In this document: one piece after another, positions 9,646 to 18,842 of the stretch
Layout: the number at the start of each line of letters is the position of its first letter
Numbering within the stretch: the first letter of the stretch is position 1
NCBI RefSeq assembly: GCF_005925325.1
Contig: NZ_SRMP01000006.1
Span: forward strand, 248,001-312,000
Reading direction: 5' to 3'
Origin: Pedobacter helvus
Lineage (GTDB): Bacteria; Bacteroidota; Bacteroidia; Sphingobacteriales; Sphingobacteriaceae
Length of the DNA stretch: 64,000 bases
Made by a program: the position numbers and the translations under genes
The notes under the pieces: model-generated
Told to the model about the DNA's origin: nothing
Database searches by the model: none
Seen by the model: the letters and a program-made list of their open reading frames with translations, nothing else

Positions 9646-9680
9646 GTTAAGTTAAAAGTACAAAGCCAAAAGTTAAAACA
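9646..9680. repeat. Heptad-periodic intergenic repeat, locus 2
   Basis: Five 7-nt units (among them TAAAAGT, CAAAAGT and TAAAACA) fill half of the 68-nt gap between the PLP enzyme and the permease. Confidence 0.6.
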
Positions 9681-9710
9681 CCTTTCTAGAATGCCGTATT
9701 TTTAGACTTA

Positions 9711-11060
9711 TTAAATTGCCTTTTTGCTACTAAAAAATCTCTGGATGAAGTAGATCGCTACAAACCCTAAGAAAATGTATATACCATTTATTGCTGCTTC
9801 AGAATCATCATTATAAATACTGATAGCTACAAACAAATATGCTGCAATAAAAATGATCGGCATTAAAGGATACAACTTCATCGTATAAATCGTGTTTTTA
9901 TCTAGATGTGCAGTTTTCTTACGCAAGTAAAAGATGGTTGCTGCAGAGAAAATCATACCTGCGCCGTCCATGAAAATGGTGTAGTTTAAAATCTTATCGA
10001 AGGTTTGTGCATAAAATAAAGTGATGATAGAAAGGATAGTGAAGATGGTCAGACTCACTACCATAACCTCGTTTTTGGTAGTTTTTTTAGTAAAAACTTT
10101 CGGTAGAGCACCTTCTTCGCCCATGGCATACATGGCTCTGGGATTGCTCAACAAATTCACATTCACATAGCCCAATACAGAGAAAAATATAAGTACAGAA
10201 AGTATGGTGAAACCTGTTGGTCCGAAGATCTGTCCTGCTAAAATTGCGGCGATACTCTGTGCAGATTTCAATTGTTCAAAACCAATTACTTTCACATAGG
10301 CGTAATTAATAGCCATGTACAAAGTGATGATAATTCCTAAACCAACTAAGATAGAGCGAGGGATAACAGTTTTGGCCTCTTTTGCTTCGCCACCAAAATT
10401 GATGGTTTGTTGATAGCCTCCAAAGCTAAAAGAAACGGCGATCAAGCAAATGCCTAAAGCTTTTCCATAATCGCTCCAAGTAGCTGGCAGGCCATCGGCT
10501 GTGCTAAAAACCGAAGGTAATTGCTGGGTTTGTGTACCAAAAAATATGGCACAAATTAAGGTAATCACCATTACTAATTTAATAATAGTTAAGATGTTCT
10601 GTGTTCTAGAACTAGTTCTCAATCCCATCAGGTTAATGGTGTAAAAAATGATGATGCTGACCAACCCTATGAGAATTCGGTGATCGTTAGTTTGCATTTC
10701 TAAGGGAAAAAGTGCTTTGTTGAGATACTCAGCACCAATTAATGAAACTCCCGCTACCGAAGCGGCATTACTTACCACAATAATGCAGTTAATGGCGAAG
10801 GCAATGGAGGGATGATAACAAACCGAGAAGATCTTGTAATAACCACCAGTTACTGGATAGCGTGAGCCAATTTCGGCGTAGGTTAAAGCGCCACAAAGTG
10901 CTACAAAACCGCCAACTATCCAGGCTAAGAAGAACAATTCGGGAATTTGAGCTTTAGCAGCTACGTTTACTGGAGTTCTAAAAATTCCCATGCCTATTAC
11001 GAGGCTTACTACGATCATAGATAGGTCGAAGAGGGAAAGTTGCTTCTTTTCAGGATTCAT
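9711..11060 (-). CDS. APC family amino acid permease
   Basis: A 449-residue inner-membrane transporter with about twelve hydrophobic segments. The N-terminal signature SLVIGMGIFRTP (residues 18-29) contains the broken TM1 helix that binds the substrate amino group in APC proteins, and SFSFGGYQQTINFGGEAK (near residue 212) is the TM6 counterpart. It would import or exchange amino acids; the substrate cannot be read from sequence. Divergent from parE, and 68 nt upstream of a Cys/Met-type PLP enzyme with which it probably forms a unit. Confidence 0.9.
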   Translation of the reverse strand: MNPEKKQLSLFDLSMIVVSLVIGMGIFRTPVNVAAKAQIPELFFLAWIVGGFVALCGALTYAEIGSRYPVTGGYYKIFSVCYHPSIAFAINCIIVVSNAASVAGVSLIGAEYLNKALFPLEMQTNDHRILIGLVSIIIFYTINLMGLRTSSRTQNILTIIKLVMVITLICAIFFGTQTQQLPSVFSTADGLPATWSDYGKALGICLIAVSFSFGGYQQTINFGGEAKEAKTVIPRSILVGLGIIITLYMAINYAYVKVIGFEQLKSAQSIAAILAGQIFGPTGFTILSVLIFFSVLGYVNVNLLSNPRAMYAMGEEGALPKVFTKKTTKNEVMVVSLTIFTILSIITLFYAQTFDKILNYTIFMDGAGMIFSAATIFYLRKKTAHLDKNTIYTMKLYPLMPIIFIAAYLFVAISIYNDDSEAAINGIYIFLGFVAIYFIQRFFSSKKAI

Positions 11061-11204
11061 TTAATTTTTGTTTGTTGGTTTAGGTTTTTGTAGCAATTTA
11101 CTAATAAAAAGCTCCGCAACAATTTCATCATTAAAAAAATACAGAACAAGGCTTGAAATTGTTTAAATGTGGAAATCTAGCCAAAAAAAGCCCTCAAAAT
11201 TGAT

Positions 11205-11212
11205 TAAATTTG
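11205..11212 (+). promoter_or_regulatory. -7 element for parE
   Basis: The exact element TAAATTTG. Transcription from it would start near 11217, inside a longer open frame, which is why the parE start at 11263 is preferred. No strong TTG is seen 19 nt upstream. Confidence 0.5.
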
Positions 11213-11262
11213 TAAGGCTGATATTCGGAGGACAATATCAAGAAAACATCACAAAAAGAGTT

Positions 11263-13137
11263 ATGGCAGAACCTATTTACAACGAAGACAGTATTAAATC
11301 TTTAGACTGGCAAGAGCATATTCGTCGCAGGCCAGGTATGTACATCGGTAAATTGGGCGATGGCTCGGCGCAAGATGATGGTATTTATGTATTGCTGAAA
11401 GAAATTCTAGATAACTCTATCGATGAGTTCATGATGGGCGCTGGTAAAACGATCGATATCAGCTTGCATGAGCATAAAGTAATTATTCGAGATTATGGTC
11501 GTGGTATTCCTTTGGGTAAAGTGATCGACTGTGTGTCTAAGATGAACACAGGAGGTAAATATGATAGCAGCGCTTTCCAAAAATCGGTAGGGATGAACGG
11601 TGTGGGTACTAAAGCAGTAAATGCGCTTTCTACCATTTTTGTGGTTCAAAGTTATCGCGATGGTAAGACAAAGAAAGTAGAGTTCAGCAAAGGTTTGGTT
11701 ACTTTAGAACATCCAGAAATCGATACCACGCAACGTAACGGAACTTCCATTACCTTCCACCCAGACGAAACTATCTTTAGAAATTACCATTACATTGCAG
11801 ATTTCGTTGAAAGTATGATTTGGAACTACGTGTTCTTGAATACAGGTTTGACAATCAATTTCAATAATCAAAAATATTTCTCTGAAAAAGGTTTGTACGA
11901 TTTGCTTTCTAGACAAAATAAACCAGAAGAAATCAGATATCCAATAATTCACCTTAAGGGACACGATATTGAGGTAGCCATGACCCACGGGCAGCAGTAT
12001 GGCGAGGATTATCATTCTTTTGTGAATGGACAGTATACTACCCAAGGGGGTACACACCAAGCGGCGTTTCGTGAAGCTGTGGTGAAAACTTTAAGAGAGT
12101 ATTACAATAAAGATTACGATGCTTCGGATATCAGAGCTTCAATTATTGCTGCAATTGCGATAAGGGTACAAGAGCCAGTTTTCGAATCTCAAACCAAAAC
12201 TAAATTAGGTTCTGAGAGAATAGCTCCAGATGGGCAAACGGTACGTACTTTTGTTAACGATTTCTTGAAAAAGGAATTGGATGATTACCTACATAAGCAC
12301 AAAGATGTAGCAGATGCAATAGAGGCAAGGATTAAGCAATCTGAACGTGAACGTAAAGATATAGCTGGTATCAAAAAGCTAGCGAACGATAGAGCTAAAA
12401 AAGCATCCTTACACAATAAAAAACTAAGAGATTGCAAGGTTCATTTCAATAGTAATCACGAACGTAGATACGAAACTACTCTATTTATTACCGAAGGAGA
12501 TTCAGCTTCTGGATCTATAACCAAATCTAGAGATGTAGAAACGCAGGCAGTGTTTAGTTTAAAAGGTAAGCCTTTGAATTGCTACGAACTTACCAAAAAA
12601 GTAGTTTATGAAAATGAGGAGTTTAACCTTTTGCAGCATGCTTTAAATATTGAGGATGGTTTGGAAGGATTGCATTACAACAATATCGTAATTGCTACCG
12701 ATGCCGACGTGGATGGTATGCACATTCGTTTGTTAATGATGACTTTCTTTTTGCAGTTTTTTCCAGATTTGGTGAAAGCAGGCCACGTTTATATTTTACA
12801 AACACCACTTTTTAGAGTAAGAAATAAGAAGGAAACCATTTATTGCTATAGCGATGAAGAGCGTAGAAATGCCATTTCCAAGTTAGGAGGTAAACCAGAG
12901 ATTACCAGGTTTAAGGGGTTGGGAGAGATTTCTCCAGATGAATTTGGCTTGTTTATTGGTAAAGATATTCGTTTAGATCCAGTAATACTAAAAGAACAGA
13001 CCATTAAGAGCTTATTAGAATATTATATGGGGAAAAATACCCCCGATAGGCAACAACATATCATCAAAAATCTACGAATTGAAAAAGACGAGGTAGAACC
13101 AGAAGATAAGGAAGAGGAAGATTTAGAGGTTGCTTAA
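11263..13137 (+). CDS. parE: DNA topoisomerase IV subunit B
   Basis: A 624-residue ATPase subunit of a type IIA topoisomerase (chromosome decatenation). The GHKL ATPase has [25 protein letters not shown] and [13 protein letters not shown]. The TOPRIM domain shows [10 protein letters not shown] and [10 protein letters not shown], and RFKGLGE closes the conserved core. The acidic C-terminal tail ([13 protein letters not shown]) is short. The frame is open 96 nt further 5', but that extension contains a -7 element and low-complexity basic residues, so the ATG of MAEPIYNED is taken. The subunit A gene (parC), often found next to parE in this group, is absent; a hybrid histidine kinase follows instead. 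Confidence 0.95.
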   Translation: MAEPIYNEDSIKSLDWQEHIRRRPGMYIGKLGDGSAQDDGIYVLLKEILDNSIDEFMMGAGKTIDISLHEHKVIIRDYGRGIPLGKVIDCVSKMNTGGKYDSSAFQKSVGMNGVGTKAVNALSTIFVVQSYRDGKTKKVEFSKGLVTLEHPEIDTTQRNGTSITFHPDETIFRNYHYIADFVESMIWNYVFLNTGLTINFNNQKYFSEKGLYDLLSRQNKPEEIRYPIIHLKGHDIEVAMTHGQQYGEDYHSFVNGQYTTQGGTHQAAFREAVVKTLREYYNKDYDASDIRASIIAAIAIRVQEPVFESQTKTKLGSERIAPDGQTVRTFVNDFLKKELDDYLHKHKDVADAIEARIKQSERERKDIAGIKKLANDRAKKASLHNKKLRDCKVHFNSNHERRYETTLFITEGDSASGSITKSRDVETQAVFSLKGKPLNCYELTKKVVYENEEFNLLQHALNIEDGLEGLHYNNIVIATDADVDGMHIRLLMMTFFLQFFPDLVKAGHVYILQTPLFRVRNKKETIYCYSDEERRNAISKLGGKPEITRFKGLGEISPDEFGLFIGKDIRLDPVILKEQTIKSLLEYYMGKNTPDRQQHIIKNLRIEKDEVEPEDKEEEDLEVA

Positions 13138-13192
13138 AACTATAAGTTGTGGATTTTTGAGGGCTTAAATCGTTAGTTTCTTAGTGTTAGTC

Positions 13193-13200
13193 TATATTTG
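13193..13200 (+). promoter_or_regulatory. -7 element for the hybrid kinase gene
   Basis: The exact element TATATTTG, giving a leader of about 70 nt. No TTG at the expected spacing, so support is moderate. Confidence 0.4.
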
Positions 13201-13275
13201 TGAGAAAGCTAAACTCCTTGCTTGTTTGAGGGTATAGTTTTTGTAAGTTGAACTTTGTACGACTCATTTTAACGC

Positions 13276-15408
13276 ATGACCATCAATAATAAGAAAAGTT
13301 CCTCTCGTTATGGGCTTATTGTAATCCTTATTTTAGCTCTTTTCATATCAGCTATTTTCTTTTATATCAGAAAGGATAAAATTGATGTGCTTTCTAATAA
13401 TGTAACTGAGCTCAACAACATCGATAATGATTATTCGCAGCTTGACACTTGCATTTTAACACTTTATCGGGCGGATAACAACTGTAGGTTGTTTGAGGCA
13501 ACGGCCAATAAGGCTTACATGAGAGCGTTCTCCAAAGAGATCATTAAAGTTTCTACTATCCTCGATAGTTTAAAAGTACAGGAAAATACTAAGAGCTATT
13601 CCAAAAATATCAAAGGACTTGTTGATCAAAAAAAGGTAAAAACAAAACTTTATTTAGCGCTTAAACAACTAACCGATAGCTTAATGTTTGTTAGCGCCGG
13701 TATTGATACCATTAAGGAACGCACCTGGACCAAGGGAATGGAAGTTACTAAAGGGAGGTTCAAAACCATGCTTACCATAGATACCATTAAGCCTAAGCAG
13801 GAGTTTAAAGAGAAAGGCTTGATAGGAAGATTGGCAGATGCGTTTTCGAGACAAAAGAGAAAAGTAGATACCAATGCTGTGTTGGTTAAGAAAGAGATCA
13901 CCCTAGATACTTCTCTTTCTAGTACCAATTACAACAAGTTGCAGATGCGAAATATCAATAATTATTTCCGCAATTTATATATTGCCAATAAGCTACTCAA
14001 GAAAAATGAAGTAGAGATACTTCGCATCAATTCTCGTATCATCAACGAAATTGTTTTTTTGTTACAAACCTTTAAAAAGAAGGAAATGGATTTTGTAGCA
14101 GAGACAAAAAGGAGCATCCATTTTGATATGGATGACACTTTCAAAAGCATCAATAATATTTACATTATTATTTTCGTGCTTTTGTCGGTGTTGGTTACGG
14201 TAATTTTGCTAAACTTATGGAGGATTTACAGAAACGAACACGAACTTATTGATTACGGGCAACGTGTATCGCAATATGCACAGTCTAAGAGCAGGTTTTT
14301 GGCAAATATGAGCCACGAAATTAGAACTCCACTCAATTCGGTAATCGGTTTTTCAGAACAACTTAGCCAAGATAATTTATCTGAACAGCAAAAAGAACAG
14401 GTAGATGCTATCAAGACCTCTTCAGAACTGTTGTTAGATTTGGTAAATGATATCCTCGACTTTTCGAAATATGAAGTAGGTAAAATCAACTTCGATAAGG
14501 TTTCTTTTGCACCAATGGATGCGATTAATGAAGTATTCAATAGCATAGCCATCCAAGCCGCTAAAAAAGGTTTATCCCTAGAGAAACAGATTAGCTTTGA
14601 CGGTAAGGTTGTGGTACAGGGAGATTCACTTAGGCTTAAACAAGTAGTGATGAATTTGCTAAGTAATGCCATTAAATTTACCGATACTGGTTCGGTTACT
14701 TTAAAAGCCGAGATTACTTCTAATTCAAAGAAAAAAGGAGTGTTAAAAGTTCAGGTAATAGATACGGGTATCGGTATCGAAGAAAAAGATGCCAATGTAA
14801 TTTTTGATGAATTTTCGCAGGTTAATTATTCAATTACTAAGAATACGCAAAAGGGTACCGGGCTGGGCTTGGCCATTTGTAAGAAGATTGTAGAGTTGCA
14901 GGGTGGTAGCATTAGCCTGAGCAGTAAACCAAATATCGGATCTAATTTCAGTTTCGAAATACCCTATGAGTTTTGTAATGATGGTACCAGCAAGCGAAAA
15001 ACCTTCATTACCGCAGATATATCTCACTTGGCTGATAAAAGGATATTGCTTGTTGATGATAACAAAATGAACATTCTGTTGGCACAAACAGTGGTTAGGA
15101 AATATAAAATTGTTACAGATATTGCTTACGATGGTGCGGAGGCTTTCCAATTATTTCAGAAGAATAAGTACGACCTGATATTGACTGATGTGCAAATGCC
15201 AGTAATGGGTGGGGTAGAACTAACCCGTTTAGTTAGATCTGAAAAAGATAAAAAGAAGGCGAACGTACCTATTTTAGGCGTTACGGCTAACGTAATGGAA
15301 GAAGATAGAGAGAAATACTTGGCCTCGGGAATGAATGGGTTGGTATTGAAACCCTATTCTGAGAAAGAATTGATTGATAAAATAGCAAGTCATATTTCTA
15401 CGGAATAA
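13276..15408 (+). CDS. Hybrid sensor histidine kinase with C-terminal receiver
   Basis: A 710-residue membrane sensor. TM1 is at about residues 13-32 and TM2 at about 295-316, enclosing a 260-residue periplasmic helical region rich in Lys, Asn and Asp. HisKA follows with the phospho-acceptor in FLANMSHEIRTPLNS (near 349). The ATPase shows the N box MNLLSNAIKFTD, VIDTGIGI and GTGLGLAI. The receiver domain (residues about 590-705) shows LLVDDN, the phospho-acceptor in LTDVQMPVMGG, a T in GVTAN and K in LKPYSE. There is no HPt or DNA-binding domain, so phosphate must pass to a separate partner. The ligand is unknown. It is transcribed alone, ending at a strong terminator. Confidence 0.93.
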   Translation: MTINNKKSSSRYGLIVILILALFISAIFFYIRKDKIDVLSNNVTELNNIDNDYSQLDTCILTLYRADNNCRLFEATANKAYMRAFSKEIIKVSTILDSLKVQENTKSYSKNIKGLVDQKKVKTKLYLALKQLTDSLMFVSAGIDTIKERTWTKGMEVTKGRFKTMLTIDTIKPKQEFKEKGLIGRLADAFSRQKRKVDTNAVLVKKEITLDTSLSSTNYNKLQMRNINNYFRNLYIANKLLKKNEVEILRINSRIINEIVFLLQTFKKKEMDFVAETKRSIHFDMDDTFKSINNIYIIIFVLLSVLVTVILLNLWRIYRNEHELIDYGQRVSQYAQSKSRFLANMSHEIRTPLNSVIGFSEQLSQDNLSEQQKEQVDAIKTSSELLLDLVNDILDFSKYEVGKINFDKVSFAPMDAINEVFNSIAIQAAKKGLSLEKQISFDGKVVVQGDSLRLKQVVMNLLSNAIKFTDTGSVTLKAEITSNSKKKGVLKVQVIDTGIGIEEKDANVIFDEFSQVNYSITKNTQKGTGLGLAICKKIVELQGGSISLSSKPNIGSNFSFEIPYEFCNDGTSKRKTFITADISHLADKRILLVDDNKMNILLAQTVVRKYKIVTDIAYDGAEAFQLFQKNKYDLILTDVQMPVMGGVELTRLVRSEKDKKKANVPILGVTANVMEEDREKYLASGMNGLVLKPYSEKELIDKIASHISTE

Positions 15409-15413
15409 ACACT

Positions 15414-15452
15414 AAAAAAAGGGTCGGCAATTTGAAACTGCCGACCTTTTTT
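15414..15452. terminator. Bidirectional terminator
   Basis: A stem of about 12 bp (15418-15429 with 15439-15450), a 9-nt loop and A/T runs on both sides. It serves both the hybrid kinase and the convergent YihY-type gene. Confidence 0.92.
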
Positions 15453-16449
15453 ATTCCTTTTCAGGATTGATAGTGTCTTCTGGATGTTGTGGTGGCAACT
15501 CTTTAACTTCCTTTTCTACAATTATAGTTTTTAAGTGCACCGCGTATTTCGACGGTGTGATAGCTATATCGAACTTCTCGGCGTAAGCTTGCGTAAACTC
15601 AGCACCAAAGTATAAAATGATAGATGTATAGTAAATCCATACGAGAATAACGATGATTGAACTGGCAGCTCCAAAAGCAGAGCCTGGGTTTCCTTTTTCG
15701 ATATAAATACCAATAACATATTTGCCCAAACTGAATAATAAAGCTGTAAATAGAGCTCCAACCAAAGCTGGCTTCCATTTTAGGTTTACATCTGGTAATA
15801 CTTTAAAGATGATCGCAAAAATAGTGGTTACTACCGCAATAGTTAAAGCATTAGTTACAATTAACATCAACCATTCTGATACTTCTTCTATGCCTATTTT
15901 TGCGGCATAGCTATCCAATTTTCCGCCGATACCTACTACAACACTGTTTACCACTAGCGAAACCAGCAAAAGAAATCCTAAGGAAGCGATTAGCGAGAAA
16001 GATAGTAAACGATTTGTAATCAGTTTTTTCCATCCTTTTTTTGGAACAGCTTTAACTTTCCAAATCAAGTTAATGCTGTCTTGTATTTCTATAAAAATAG
16101 CAGTAGAACCAATGGCTAAGGTAGCAATACCGATGATTAGACCCACCGTGCTTTTGCCCGAAAGGTTGGCGTTGTTTACAAAAGACCTCAATTGATTAGC
16201 GGCGTTAGTGCCAATCATTTCACTTATTTCTCCAAAAAGTTTGGTGTTTGGATCCATATTGTCGCCCAAAAAAAGCGAAGCTGAAGAAATGATGATGATA
16301 ATTAATGGCGTTAGCGAAAAAATAGTATAATAGGCTAAGGCCGCACTCAACTTCATTACTCTATCTTCCATAAAACCTTTGCCTGCCGCGACAAATAAAT
16401 GATAAGTATGTATGAAAAAAGATTTTGTTTTACTGATTATGTTCTTCAT
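15451..16449 (-). CDS. YihY/virulence factor BrkB family membrane protein
   Basis: A 332-residue inner-membrane protein with six or so hydrophobic segments. The family signature is visible at the N-terminus: a run like KLSAALAYYTIFSLTPLIIIIIS (residues about 33-55) and the region after it, GTNAANQLRSFV. The family was once called RNase BN, which was a misassignment; its role is unresolved, with proposals of lipid transport or flipping. The C-terminal 30 residues are cytoplasmic and polar. It lies downstream of tamL on the same strand with a 95-nt gap that holds a heptad repeat, so it may be a read-through partner of the Tam genes. Confidence 0.88.
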   Translation of the reverse strand: MKNIISKTKSFFIHTYHLFVAAGKGFMEDRVMKLSAALAYYTIFSLTPLIIIIISSASLFLGDNMDPNTKLFGEISEMIGTNAANQLRSFVNNANLSGKSTVGLIIGIATLAIGSTAIFIEIQDSINLIWKVKAVPKKGWKKLITNRLLSFSLIASLGFLLLVSLVVNSVVVGIGGKLDSYAAKIGIEEVSEWLMLIVTNALTIAVVTTIFAIIFKVLPDVNLKWKPALVGALFTALLFSLGKYVIGIYIEKGNPGSAFGAASSIIVILVWIYYTSIILYFGAEFTQAYAEKFDIAITPSKYAVHLKTIIVEKEVKELPPQHPEDTINPEKE

Positions 16450-16502
16450 TATAAGTTGATTTTGTGTTGCGTGGTTGATGTTTTAAAGTTTAATGGCGTA
16501 AA

Positions 16503-16544
16503 TCTATTAACTATCTTCCATCAACTAATAACCATCATCCAAAT
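16503..16544. repeat. Heptad-periodic intergenic repeat, locus 3
   Basis: Six 7-nt units (for example TCCATCA, ACCATCA and TCCAAAT) abut the tamL stop codon. Confidence 0.55.
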
Positions 16545-18842
16545 TTAAAACGGATAACCAATTCCAATATTAAGAACCAGATTATCTCTTCTCCAAGCTT
16601 TGCTGCCAAAATCTATATCGTTTAGTACCCAACGTTGGCCACTAGGTAAATATGGTTTACGGATAGGGAAAGCACCATCAAGGCGGATAACGAAAATAGT
16701 TGCGTCAACTCTTAAACCCAAGCCAGTACCAACAGCTAATTCATCTAAAGAATTTTTCAGTTTAAACTCCGAACCAATTCTTTTTGGATCTTCCTTGCGC
16801 AACCAGATATTTCCGGCATCTACAAAGGCTGCACCATGTAAGATGCTTACTATTTTAAATCTTAACTCAGAATTAAGCATCATTTTGATATCACCACCCT
16901 GATCAGCAAATACGACGTTATCATCAACTTTGAATGTACCTGGTCCTAATGATCTTGCTCTAAATGCTCTAATGTCATTTGTTCCACCTGCAAAAAACTG
17001 ACGAACGAAAGGTAATGAGCTGCTTCCACCATAGGCATATCCATAACCTAAATTTAGGCGATTTGCCCAAATTACGTTAGGCTTAACTTTATAGTAACTT
17101 CTCAAATCGGTTTCTACTCTTACAAATTGAGTTAGGGCTGTATTAAATATTTCTCGTTTACCTTCCGAATTTTTTGGAGTAAATAAGCCCCAGACATTTC
17201 CACTTGTCTCTAATCCCCCAAAGAAATACAAATTGTGCCTACGCTTATCTTGCATTTGGTTGGTATAGGTGAAGTTGTAGTTGCTGCCAATGATAAATTG
17301 GTTCTCTAAGGTGTACTGTAGGCCTGGGTTTTGTTCAATAAGGTCTTTGTAAGCATCACTGTTCTCATCTTTATTTGATGTAACCAAATTTACCGAAGCA
17401 GGGTTGAAGTTGTGCTCTTTAAACTGATTTTCTTTCCAGTTGTAACCGTATTGCGCTTTAAACGAGTTTAACTTATAAACCGTATCTCTACTTAATAATT
17501 GATAGCCAAGGGAGATAATTGTTTTAGGTGTAAATGCATTAGTGCTCTTAGGTTTGTAGAAGGGCACAATAAATCTAGGAAGAGTTAATCTTGCTTCGCC
17601 AGTTAATGAATAAGAATTAAGCCCCTTAGACTGCCCGCTGTACTGGGTTTCGAAACCACCACTTGCACTGATGTCTAACTGCTCTGCGCCTCTAAAAATG
17701 TTTCTCGTAGTTTGGGTAATCTTTAATTCGGAACCAATAAAATTATTGGACTTGTTGGTTCCCAATACAGAAAAAGTAAGTGAGTTTTTCTTTAACGGTG
17801 TGAGGTAGATATTCAAATCCAGTTGATTATTCTTGAAACTGTCTATTGGTAAAAATTCGGCTCTTACATCTTGAAAGGCACCCAAATTCACCATTCTATT
17901 TAGCGATTGATTATGATCTTTTCTGTTATAACGTTCACCTTTTTTAAAAAATACTAATCTGTCAAAAACTCGAGATCTATAGGTATTCCTATTATCATAA
18001 ATATTAAAATCATTATAAACTATCGGTTCCAAACTTCTCAATAAGCTATCTCTACGCAAACTGTAACTCGGGTAAATGTTAATATTTCTAATAGTGTAAG
18101 GTTTCAACGATGCTTCGGGAGCTATATTCTTTATGCGGACGTTAACATTCACCAAGTTTTTGCCAATGGTGCTATCTACCTGTAAAATCAAATGCTCGGG
18201 ACTGAAGTAAAAATAACCGCTTTCCTTTAAGTCATTATCAATTCTTATACGTTCGTTTTTATAAGTGTCTAAGTCGTAAAAATCACCAGGCTTCAAAAGT
18301 GTCTTATCTTTGTTCTGATTGATTACATGAGTTAAATCTCCACTATCTGGCGGAAAGGTAACTTTGTTGATTTTGTAGCGAATACCAGTTAAAGCGGTGT
18401 AAATTGCTTTACCACGTTTTCTTTTGATTACGGTATCGCCGGTAACTTCTGCTTGTAAGTAACCTTGGCTAATTAGGTAACTCTTCAATACATCGTTATT
18501 GTATTTGATCTTTACATCGCTCATTAGCACCGGTGCTTCGCCAACTTTATTGCGTAGCCAGTTTCTAATTCCTTTTGGTTTTTTAGGTTCACCAGCAAGA
18601 TTATAAATAAATAATTTAGGTCTCAGCCCTAAAAATGTCTTATTGGGGCGAGGTCTAGTCTTGCTTTCTAATTCTGATTTTACCTGTTTTTGGTTATCAA
18701 TTTTTGCGGCAGAATCTGGGTTGATCACTATTTCTGCGCCTGTGTACAGATTTTGCCCTGGTTTTAAATATTTAGTGTTACTGCAACTGGCAAATATTGA
18801 ACATGCCAATGCGAAAGCTCCTATCTTAATTAGATTTCTCAT
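16545..18842 (-). CDS. tamL: Translocation and assembly module lipoprotein TamL (BamA/TamA family)
   Basis: About 765 residues, with start at MRNLIKIG; a possible start 21 nt earlier would spoil the signal peptide. The lipobox (FASC near residue 19) marks it as a lipoprotein. A POTRA-bearing half is followed by a C-terminal beta barrel of about 350 residues with the conserved FFAGGTNDIRAF motif near residue 640. TamL is the Bacteroidota counterpart of TamA: it sits in the outer membrane and works with TamB in protein or lipid delivery. The gene overlaps the 3' end of tamB by 17 nt on the same strand, so the two are translationally coupled. Confidence 0.92.
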   Translation of the reverse strand: MRNLIKIGAFALACSIFASCSNTKYLKPGQNLYTGAEIVINPDSAAKIDNQKQVKSELESKTRPRPNKTFLGLRPKLFIYNLAGEPKKPKGIRNWLRNKVGEAPVLMSDVKIKYNNDVLKSYLISQGYLQAEVTGDTVIKRKRGKAIYTALTGIRYKINKVTFPPDSGDLTHVINQNKDKTLLKPGDFYDLDTYKNERIRIDNDLKESGYFYFSPEHLILQVDSTIGKNLVNVNVRIKNIAPEASLKPYTIRNINIYPSYSLRRDSLLRSLEPIVYNDFNIYDNRNTYRSRVFDRLVFFKKGERYNRKDHNQSLNRMVNLGAFQDVRAEFLPIDSFKNNQLDLNIYLTPLKKNSLTFSVLGTNKSNNFIGSELKITQTTRNIFRGAEQLDISASGGFETQYSGQSKGLNSYSLTGEARLTLPRFIVPFYKPKSTNAFTPKTIISLGYQLLSRDTVYKLNSFKAQYGYNWKENQFKEHNFNPASVNLVTSNKDENSDAYKDLIEQNPGLQYTLENQFIIGSNYNFTYTNQMQDKRRHNLYFFGGLETSGNVWGLFTPKNSEGKREIFNTALTQFVRVETDLRSYYKVKPNVIWANRLNLGYGYAYGGSSSLPFVRQFFAGGTNDIRAFRARSLGPGTFKVDDNVVFADQGGDIKMMLNSELRFKIVSILHGAAFVDAGNIWLRKEDPKRIGSEFKLKNSLDELAVGTGLGLRVDATIFVIRLDGAFPIRKPYLPSGQRWVLNDIDFGSKAWRRDNLVLNIGIGYPF

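Noticed and set aside
11167..11262. 32-residue N-terminal extension of parE
   Set aside because: A -7 element lies inside it and ParE homologues begin near MAEPIYNED.
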